From contig PCXQ01000007.1 of assembly GCA_002794035.1 (NCBI GenBank), forward strand, positions 1 through 64,000: DNA of 64,000 nucleotides, written 5' to 3'. Shown here in pieces: positions 9,110-15,342 of the stretch (the stretch's first letter is position 1; every line of letters begins with the position of its first letter). The position numbers and the translations under genes were made by a program. This stretch comes from Candidatus Yanofskybacteria bacterium CG10_big_fil_rev_8_21_14_0_10_36_16. GTDB taxonomy: Bacteria > Patescibacteria > Paceibacteria > 2-02-FULL-40-12 > IGHO2-01-FULL-4-A. The notes under the pieces were generated by a model. The model made no database searches, was not told where the DNA came from, and saw only the letters and a list, made by a program, of their open reading frames with translations.

Positions 9110-9138
9110 ATTATAATGTACTTAATTTATTGTCACAA
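9110..9138 (-). promoter_or_regulatory. sigma70-type promoter for the pilin-like gene 1 leader
   Basis: On the minus strand: TTGTGA (9133-9138), 17-base spacer, TATAAT (9110-9115). The predicted start is near 9103. Confidence 0.6.
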
Positions 9139-9252
9139 TAAAGCTATCAACAACTATATTTTTCTAATAAATCATATAAAAATCATCGCATTATCTATAC
9201 CCTATCTATCAGCAATCATTTAAAACCTTCATTCTGAAAATAAAATTAACGA

Positions 9253-9618
9253 TTATAAACCAAACCCTCCTGAAAGTGCACCGACTATATGCTCTGCTGT
9301 TGAAAATATAGTGCCTATACCAAGAACAATCATTGCACCTATTAGTCCGTTTATTATGGTTTTTCTGGCGTCTGCAACCTTAGTGGTGTCTCCTTTGGCC
9401 GACATCCATTTAATACCTCCGTAAACTATGAAAATTACCGCAATAAAAGCTCCTGCAAAAAGCATAAACTGGGCAATGGTTTCTATTACATCAAGAATGT
9501 TCTCAAGAGTGACAGGTGTAGCATCGCTAAATTGGGCAAAAACTGGAAACGCCAAAAACACCTGAACGAAGACTAGCAGAACCCAAAATACCTTTTTGTT
9601 TTCTTTAAAATTCAACAT
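9253..9618 (-). CDS. TrbC/VirB2-like pilin-like membrane protein, copy 2
   Basis: The 121-residue form starts at ATG 9618. A longer frame to 9666 would overlap the end of the upstream gene and put 16 polar residues before the signal peptide. The N-terminal helix ends F-P-V-F-A-Q, followed by a short linker and two hydrophobic helices around W-M-S-A-K-G-D-T-T-K-V-A-D-A-R-K-T. The stretch I-I-N-G-L-I-G-A-M-I-V-L-G is almost identical to copies 1 and 3, showing recent paralogy. It lies 22 bases after copy 3 and probably shares its transcript, although TTATAATT upstream could act as an internal -10. Role as in copy 1. Confidence 0.78.
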   Translation of the reverse strand: MLNFKENKKVFWVLLVFVQVFLAFPVFAQFSDATPVTLENILDVIETIAQFMLFAGAFIAVIFIVYGGIKWMSAKGDTTKVADARKTIINGLIGAMIVLGIGTIFSTAEHIVGALSGGFGL

Positions 9619-9640
9619 AAAAAATTGTTTGAAATGAGAA

Positions 9641-10042
9641 TTATAAACTTCCTCCAGCAATTGCATTAAACAAGTAACCAGCCGTTGACATTATTGTACC
9701 AATACCAAGAACGATAATAGAACCAATCAAACCATTTATTATAGTTTGTCTTGCTCTTGCAACCTTAGATGAATCACCTCCTGCTGACATCCACAAAATA
9801 CCGCCCCAAACAATAAATATTACCGCAATAAGCGCACCTGCAAACAATAGGAATTGGGCAATTGTTGTTATCGCATCTAGAATACTGGTTAAATTAAGCT
9901 CTTCTGAATCTGGCACTGGATTACCTGGTATCTCTAATGCTCCTTCCGGATTAGTAAATTGAGCATTGGCCGACAAAGCAAACCCCGCTAAAAATAGAAG
10001 GACCGCTACCTTGCTTATATTTTTTTTATTAAAAATCTTCAT
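9641..10042 (-). CDS. TrbC/VirB2-like pilin-like membrane protein, copy 3
   Basis: The 133-residue form starts at ATG 10042, where a lysine-rich n-region (M-K-I-F-N-K-K-N) and signal helix ending A-L-S-A-N-A-Q begin. An upstream in-frame start at 10093 adds 17 residues that are not signal-like. The mature part has a 30-residue acidic linker and the two-helix core, with polar turn W-M-S-A-G-G-D-S-S-K-V-A-R-A-R-Q-T. It is a close paralogue of copies 1 and 2; the linker is the part that differs most, as expected for a surface-exposed region. Confidence 0.78.
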   Translation of the reverse strand: MKIFNKKNISKVAVLLFLAGFALSANAQFTNPEGALEIPGNPVPDSEELNLTSILDAITTIAQFLLFAGALIAVIFIVWGGILWMSAGGDSSKVARARQTIINGLIGSIIVLGIGTIMSTAGYLFNAIAGGSL

Positions 10043-10193
10043 TTTTAAATACAGCTCGGGAATAAGGACAAAAGATTGCCCAACCGTTCCCAAAAGCCAA
10101 ATTATTAATTATTTACTTAATTATATCTAAAAAACCTAAACAAATCTAATTTTTATACACAGAACTCATATTTTACTATAAATCTATTTTTTA

Positions 10194-10592
10194 CTAAAAA
10201 GATATTGAGCTAGTTACTATCTCACATGTAAAAGTAACTTCTACGCCTACTGCGTTTGCCACAGTTACCACTATTGTTCCGACACCAAATATAACAACAG
10301 CTGCAATAAAAGCATACATAAGACCCTTTCTTGCTTCTCCTGATTTTTGGACATCACCCTTAGCTGACATTAATTTGACTGCTTCAACCATAAAAAAGAT
10401 GACCAAACCAAACATGGCGGCATAGAATGTCCAACAAGCAAGGCCTGTAGCTATAGCCACCAAATCCTTAACGCTAAAATCCTCAATACCAAGTCCTTCT
10501 TGAGCATAAAGCGGAAATGGGAAACCAACCATAACCATCATAGATACAATTAACAGTGATGATAATAATTGTGTTTTGTTTATTTTATACAT
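10194..10592 (-). CDS. pilin-like two-helix membrane protein, copy 4 (divergent)
   Basis: A 132-residue protein with a signal-like N-terminus ending F-P-L-Y-A-Q, then two hydrophobic helices around V-K-L-M-S-A-K-G-D-V-Q-K-S-G-E-A-R-K-G. It keeps the S-A-K-G-D and E-A-R-K elements of copies 1-3, but the second helix (F-I-A-A-V-V-I-F-G-V-G-T-I) is different and a cysteine pair (C54 in the first helix region and C125 near the C-terminus) is added. It is therefore an older duplicate. The start ATG at 10592 follows an AT-rich stretch (AAAATTATA) without a Shine-Dalgarno site. Confidence 0.7.
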   Translation of the reverse strand: MYKINKTQLLSSLLIVSMMVMVGFPFPLYAQEGLGIEDFSVKDLVAIATGLACWTFYAAMFGLVIFFMVEAVKLMSAKGDVQKSGEARKGLMYAFIAAVVIFGVGTIVVTVANAVGVEVTFTCEIVTSSISF

Positions 10593-10623
10593 TATAATTT
10601 TTATTCAATATTAATTAAAATAT

Positions 10624-11001
10624 TTAACCGTTGCCTCTTAGCGCAAGCACGCTCTCTATTAATGCTACAAATCCCCTGCCTATCAACACAACTGCCAGCC
10701 CTATAATTGCATACCACAAAGTTCTTGTGCCTTGTTGAAATTTCTGGGAATTGCCTCTTGAAGTATACATAATAACCCCAGCCACGATTATCATTATTAC
10801 AACAATGGGAATTGCAATTAATATGAGCTGGTCGGCTATTTGCTCAACAAGTTCTATAAATGTATCGGGGACATTATTACAACCACCACCCAAGACACAA
10901 AGAGGATTTTCAAACTCTAAAGCAAAAACAGAACCAGCATTTAATACAACTACGGTGATCAATAAAAAGAGTAGCGCTACCTTGTTGTTTAAATTAGCCA
11001 T
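10624..11001 (-). CDS. pilin-like two-helix membrane protein, copy 5
   Basis: The 125-residue form begins at ATG 11001; a TTG fifteen bases upstream is an alternative. The N-terminal helix ends S-V-F-A-L-E. A short segment with C-V-L-G-G-G-C-N follows, then two hydrophobic helices around V-I-M-Y-T-S-R-G-N-S-Q-K-F-Q-Q-G-T-R-T. The Q-K-F-x-Q-G motif is shared with copy 6 and, as F-Q-R-G, with the large fusion at 11559. Copies 5 and 6 and the fusion therefore form a second subfamily within the array. Confidence 0.7.
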   Translation of the reverse strand: MANLNNKVALLFLLITVVVLNAGSVFALEFENPLCVLGGGCNNVPDTFIELVEQIADQLILIAIPIVVIMIIVAGVIMYTSRGNSQKFQQGTRTLWYAIIGLAVVLIGRGFVALIESVLALRGNG

Positions 11002-11155
11002 ATTTAAAAAATTCAATTTACAATTTTTAATTCTTAATTTTCATTTAATTTTCAATGAATTAATTTTTAAACATAATACATTCCAAAACCATGTTTCAGA
11101 ATTAGAAATTAAAAATTCATTAAAAATTATAAAATTATAAATTAAAAATTAAAAT
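11002..11155. repeat. AT-rich low-complexity spacer
   Basis: About 150 bases built almost only from A and T, with recurrent words AATTTTTAATT, AAAATTAT and TTAAAAATT in both orientations. Similar spacers lie at 11519-11556 and 13089-13242. I see no gene in it. Confidence 0.5.
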
Positions 11156-11500
11156 TTAATTGCCGCCACGCAACACACTAACAACCAAATTTACAAATCC
11201 TTGTCCTATAAAAATAACTGCAAGGCCTATTATGGCATATTTTAACATATCCATACCCTGTTTAAATTTTTGGGGATTACCTCCTGCGGTAAACATCCTA
11301 ACACCAGCAATAATGATAACAATAATTGATATTGGAATTGATAATGTTACCAACCAAGTTCCAATTGTCTTTATTAATTCTTCAAAACTGCCGTAGCCAA
11401 CAAAGTCAGGAAGTTGTGCATATGCATTATTTACAGCAAAAATACTTATAAAAAGCATTGGTATTATTGCAAAAAATAAAGCTTTTGATTTTGTTGGCAT
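11156..11500 (-). CDS. pilin-like two-helix membrane protein, copy 6
   Basis: A 114-residue protein from ATG 11500; a TTG at 11518 is the alternative start. The signal-like helix ends N-N-A-Y-A-Q, followed by a 25-residue exposed part and two hydrophobic helices around V-R-M-F-T-A-G-G-N-P-Q-K-F-K-Q-G-M-D-M. The end of helix 2 (A-I-I-G-L-A-V-I-F-I-G-Q-G-F-V-N-L) is closely similar to copy 5 (A-I-I-G-L-A-V-V-L-I-G-R-G-F-V-A-L). It is the shortest member of the array and has AT-rich spacers on both sides. Confidence 0.7.
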   Translation of the reverse strand: MPTKSKALFFAIIPMLFISIFAVNNAYAQLPDFVGYGSFEELIKTIGTWLVTLSIPISIIVIIIAGVRMFTAGGNPQKFKQGMDMLKYAIIGLAVIFIGQGFVNLVVSVLRGGN

Positions 11501-11558
11501 AATTGTTGTACTTAACAATTAAAAATTGAAAATTATTTAAAAATTACGAAATTAATTT

Positions 11559-13088
11559 TTATATTCCCTCACACCCTATAAATGCGCCATTATTATCACC
11601 CGCGGTCACGTGCACATGAGTGACCCCCCCGTTTGAACAACCAGGGCCAGACTCAAGAAGATTACCTGCACCATCAACACATCTAGGACATTCCACAAAA
11701 CCTCCGGAACCCGTTTCGCAATTAGCAGCTTTGGCTCCACATTCAATTGCTGCTTTCTGTATAATAGCTCCAACGCCTGGATATTTAAATTGATCATAAT
11801 CATAATCAATAGCTAGAGCGCCTTGATCACCCGTTCTGCCCCCATAATGACATGAGTTTGGAGAATGAGCACATGGACCACACCAATTATATCCTCTAGT
11901 ATAATTACATCGCCAATTTGATATTGATAGTTCATAAGTAGATATCGTACCAACATTTTTACCCCTTGTTTTGGTACCTATACATGATTGCAAAGCATCT
12001 GTTGATGGTGCATCACCAAAAGGATATTTTTCTCCGCAAATTGAAGCAATTGCTACCCATCCTGGATTAGAAGATGACCATGTAGCACAAGCAGGGTCTA
12101 TACCTGCACCAGTTGCACAATTAGGAATTGGCGTAGAAGTAACCGTTGGTTGAGGTGGTGGTGGAGGTGGTGCAGTAGCTGTTACTGTCGGAGGTGGTGG
12201 AGGTGGCTGAGTTGGTACAGACGAAACTGTTACCAAACAAGCATCTGCATCAGATTCACCGCTACCCCCTTCGTCCGTAACTGTAAAATTAATAATGTAA
12301 ATTCCTGGGGAAGAATATGATGTTTGGAAAGCAAAACAACTTGTACTAGATACATTGGAAGCGCCTTCTGCATGCCAGCTACAACTCAAGGGGGCGATGC
12401 CGTTTGTAAATGCACCAAAATTGATAATTTGACCCACCAACGCTGTAACTGCTTCGCCAGCCCCAAACCCATTTGGTTCAACGCAATCTGCAAAAGCCTC
12501 GGCACTAATACAAAGACCACATCCATCATTTTCAGGAGCACCGCAATCTATTTCATTCATTGTGCAATTGCGATCAACATCAACACAACCTGCCGGAAAT
12601 TCACAAGGGCCAGGACCTGGCAACTCACTAGGCAAACTAAGCGGTGGTGGTATAACAACAACATCGCCACCCTGACAGTCAATTTGATTCCATGCTCTAA
12701 AATCAACCCCGTTATCCCCGTTAGTTAAAGAAAGCAAAATAGTATTGGTAATCATCCATGCTCCATATATTATAAGCAGAGCTATTAATGTATTTTTAAA
12801 AATATTCTTGCCCCTTTGGAACATGTCTGGCTTGGCTCCGCCCATAAGCATCATCAAGCCCCCAATAATTATGAATACGGCAGCCAATACGGGCACTATG
12901 TTATATGACAAAAAATTGATAATTCTTTGTATCATGACAAAGATATCACATATAGTACACGGGCTCTGTCCCTCATTTCCACAAGGAACAAAACCTCCTT
13001 GGGCATACACATCGTTTACAATAAAACCACTGACAAAGAGGATCAGGGTTATTATAAAAAAGAAGGTTTTAAATTGTTTTAGTGCCAA
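11559..13088 (-). CDS. multidomain surface protein: pilin-like helices, PKD-like domain, proline linker, peptidase-like C-terminus
   Basis: The 509-residue protein starts at TTG 13088. The N-terminus repeats the array architecture: signal helix ending V-N-D-V-Y-A-Q, then two helices around L-M-L-M-G-G-A-K-P-D-M-F-Q-R-G-K. A Cys-rich segment (about 140-200) follows. A PKD/Ig-like domain spans about 205-290 (A-L-V-G-Q-I-I-N-F-G-A-F, ending D-A-C-L-V-T-V). A Pro/Thr linker (about 292-325) leads to a Cys-rich C-terminal domain with S-C-H-Y-G-G-R-T-G-D-Q-G-A-L-A-I-D-Y near 410-425 and T-H-V-H-V-T near 495. The H-x6-D and H-x-H pattern resembles zinc ligands of LAS/M15-type peptidases. That match is motif-level only. 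It may be the wall-modifying tip or anchor of the pilin system. Confidence 0.65.
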   Translation of the reverse strand: MALKQFKTFFFIITLILFVSGFIVNDVYAQGGFVPCGNEGQSPCTICDIFVMIQRIINFLSYNIVPVLAAVFIIIGGLMMLMGGAKPDMFQRGKNIFKNTLIALLIIYGAWMITNTILLSLTNGDNGVDFRAWNQIDCQGGDVVVIPPPLSLPSELPGPGPCEFPAGCVDVDRNCTMNEIDCGAPENDGCGLCISAEAFADCVEPNGFGAGEAVTALVGQIINFGAFTNGIAPLSCSWHAEGASNVSSTSCFAFQTSYSSPGIYIINFTVTDEGGSGESDADACLVTVSSVPTQPPPPPPTVTATAPPPPPPQPTVTSTPIPNCATGAGIDPACATWSSSNPGWVAIASICGEKYPFGDAPSTDALQSCIGTKTRGKNVGTISTYELSISNWRCNYTRGYNWCGPCAHSPNSCHYGGRTGDQGALAIDYDYDQFKYPGVGAIIQKAAIECGAKAANCETGSGGFVECPRCVDGAGNLLESGPGCSNGGVTHVHVTAGDNNGAFIGCEGI

Positions 13089-13242
13089 TTTTTAAATTCT
13101 CGTTAAATTTTTAATGAATAAATTTTAAAACAAAACTCTATTAACGTTTGTTCAATTATTAAAAATTGAAAATTATTTTAAAATTATAAAATTAAAAAAT
13201 TGAAAATTCTAAATTATTTAAATATTTAAACAATTAAATAAT
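13089..13242. repeat. AT-rich low-complexity spacer with a repeated word
   Basis: The word TTAAAAATTGAAAATTATTT occurs here near 13158 and again near 11518, at the 5' side of two different array genes; related words fill 11002-11155. These may be remnants of duplication or slippage tracts. No gene is seen. Confidence 0.45.
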
Positions 13243-14580
13243 TTAGTTCCTAGCTCTGCGCATTAACACGTTTACCTGCCTTTCTGCATTTTCAAGAGCA
13301 TCTCTTACTGAGCGTCGGCCAAAGTTAACATCATCTATCATATCAGCAAAAATCTTTTCTATATCTGTGTTATCTACTTGATACCAAGACCGAGCCGACA
13401 AAGACTGCTCAGCGAATATCCCTATGTCTGGTTTCCTTTTCTGTTGCTCTATTAAGTCACGGCGGGCAGCTGGACGCCCAGATGCATCGAGATAAGCAGC
13501 AGCACCCTCTGCAGAACTCATAAACAGAACAAACTTCCATGCCTCAATTGCATTACCTGATGATTTAGATACGGTGGGCGCCCAATAGTTAGCATAGTTT
13601 ACTTTTATCGGGGCATCTTTTATTTGAGGCATAGAAGCAATCCCAAAGTTAAACCTTGCTGCCTTATCTCTAATGGTAGCTATATGATGAGAATAGTTAA
13701 ACATCATTGCTGTATCACCCTCTATAAAGTCGTCTATGGAATAATTCTGACCATCATTCCAAGTGTAAACCTTCCTCTTTAGCGGATTGGCAAAGTCTGT
13801 GTAATACTGAAGCGCTAATTCTCCCACTTTTTCTCTATCAACAGCACTGGTAAAAGTGGCTGTAGTATTGGTGGAGTTTGTCATTTGAACTCCACTTTGA
13901 AGCATCATGAGCATTAAAATGTCTGTTGAACGGTTAACATTCCTGGCCGTACCGATTGCTGCTCCAGATCTTACAATATTTCCATCATTATCAACAACTG
14001 TCAGACGATTTACTGCATCGTTAAATTCTTCCCAAGTTTCAGGCGCCCTAGTCAAGCCAACGGAATTAAATAAGTCCTTGTTGTAATACAAGGCTAACGT
14101 ATCAATATAAACAGGCAAGGCTGCAATCCTGCCGTCTATTGTTAGGTCATCTACCGCAACGTCAACAAATTGATTCTGGAAATCAGTGATAGTAAACAAC
14201 GGCTCCCCGTCCTCTCCTTGGAGATTTTGAGGCAAGGCTACGATTTTGTCTCCATGCTTTGGCAACCAAGTATTGTGCATCATCCAAATATCAGGACCGG
14301 TTCCTGAAGCAAAAGCATCTATCAGTTTTTGTTCATATTCATCATAGCTAAACTGTTTATAAACTATTCGAATCTGCCTGTTTACACTCTTGTATTTATC
14401 CAAAACAGCATTTATGACTTCCCGGTCATCAAAAACCCCCCAAAATTGTAACGTAGTCGTCTGAGTTGGAGCTCTGCTTTTTATATTGCCAAGTAGCAAT
14501 ATCATAATCAAAATTATTACAACAACTGCTGCAACAATAGCTATAAAAAACATTTTGTTTTGACCTAGAGAAAACTTCAT
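13243..14580 (-). CDS. membrane-anchored extracellular solute-binding protein (family 1)
   Basis: The 445-residue protein has an uncleaved N-terminal membrane helix (about residues 10-32) and then a sugar-type ABC solute-binding fold. It begins with L-Q-F-W-G-V-F-D-D-R-E, has the F-A-S-G-T-G-P-D-I-W-M-M-H-N hinge strand near residue 105 and A-L-P-V-Y-I-D-T-L-A-L-Y-Y-N-K-D-L-F near 155. Such proteins normally deliver oligosaccharides or polyols to an ABC permease, but no permease or ATPase gene is adjacent. The promoter-like TAAAAT ends six bases before the ATG, predicting a leaderless mRNA. The ligand is not predictable from sequence. Confidence 0.85.
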   Translation of the reverse strand: MKFSLGQNKMFFIAIVAAVVVIILIMILLLGNIKSRAPTQTTTLQFWGVFDDREVINAVLDKYKSVNRQIRIVYKQFSYDEYEQKLIDAFASGTGPDIWMMHNTWLPKHGDKIVALPQNLQGEDGEPLFTITDFQNQFVDVAVDDLTIDGRIAALPVYIDTLALYYNKDLFNSVGLTRAPETWEEFNDAVNRLTVVDNDGNIVRSGAAIGTARNVNRSTDILMLMMLQSGVQMTNSTNTTATFTSAVDREKVGELALQYYTDFANPLKRKVYTWNDGQNYSIDDFIEGDTAMMFNYSHHIATIRDKAARFNFGIASMPQIKDAPIKVNYANYWAPTVSKSSGNAIEAWKFVLFMSSAEGAAAYLDASGRPAARRDLIEQQKRKPDIGIFAEQSLSARSWYQVDNTDIEKIFADMIDDVNFGRRSVRDALENAERQVNVLMRRARN

Positions 14581-14595
14581 ATTTTTATTTTAATA

Positions 14596-15183
14596 CTATT
14601 TCTTATGAAAAACGAATCCATAATGAAAACTGCCTACATTTATTTCTCTTTCTACTTCAAATCCAATACCAGAAATAAGCTTGCTCATTTCTTCCTTGCT
14701 AGTTCGTTCTTCATCAGGAGGACCAAATCCATTAACGCCCTTTTCCCAATCCATAAAAACCAACTTGCCTCCTGGTTTTAATATTCTTTTTGCTTCTGAA
14801 ATTATATTTTCCTTTTTGCTTGATTGAAACAAAACATTAACAATTAAAACCATGTCTTGGGAATTGTCTTCTAAACCAGAACTTCCCGGAATTTCAAGGT
14901 TGGCTCTTACCAATTCTATATTAGAAAGACCTTTTTCCTCAGCTTTAGCCTTTAAATGTTCTAGAACATCACTTAAAACATCGATAGCGACCACCTTGCC
15001 TGTGTCGCCAACCTTTTTGGCAGCCAAGATAGTAAAGTAGCCTGAACCGGACCCAAAATCAGCAATCCTTATACTCTCTTCGATACCAAATTCTTCCACG
15101 ACTATATCCGGATTTAAAAACCCTCCAGAACCGGGAGTAGGCATATTAGAAATATTATTTAACTTAGGAGCTATATCAACCAT
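14596..15183 (-). CDS. class I SAM-dependent methyltransferase
   Basis: The 195-residue protein is a single Rossmann-type methyltransferase domain. It has the SAM-binding motif I D-F-G-S-G-S-G-Y-F, motif II acid in V-V-A-I-D-V, and the post-motif strand I-L-K-P-G-G-K-L-V-F-M-D-W near residue 150. The overall pattern resembles UbiE/ArsM-type enzymes, but no substrate-defining domain is present. ATG 15183 is preferred over a TTG at 15195 because the family start falls near it. It ends 15 bases before the start of the solute-binding protein gene on the same strand; that gene has its own -10. Confidence 0.85.
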   Translation of the reverse strand: MVDIAPKLNNISNMPTPGSGGFLNPDIVVEEFGIEESIRIADFGSGSGYFTILAAKKVGDTGKVVAIDVLSDVLEHLKAKAEEKGLSNIELVRANLEIPGSSGLEDNSQDMVLIVNVLFQSSKKENIISEAKRILKPGGKLVFMDWEKGVNGFGPPDEERTSKEEMSKLISGIGFEVEREINVGSFHYGFVFHKK

Positions 15184-15277
15184 AACTTGAACCAAAAATA
15201 AATTTTAAAAATTTAGATTCTTTATTAATAATTATAACATTTAAATACTTGAGATAAACCAACAATTGTTCACAACC

Positions 15278-15312
15278 AAAAACCCCGCCCTTGCTAGCAA
15301 GGGCGGGGTTAA
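15278..15312 (-). terminator. terminator downstream of gyrA
   Basis: Near-perfect palindrome AACCCCGCCCTTG / CAAGGGCGGGGTT with a T-run on the minus strand, 30 bases after the gyrA stop. Confidence 0.88.
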
Positions 15313-15342
15313 TTTAAATATTATTTATTAATTATAATTTTC

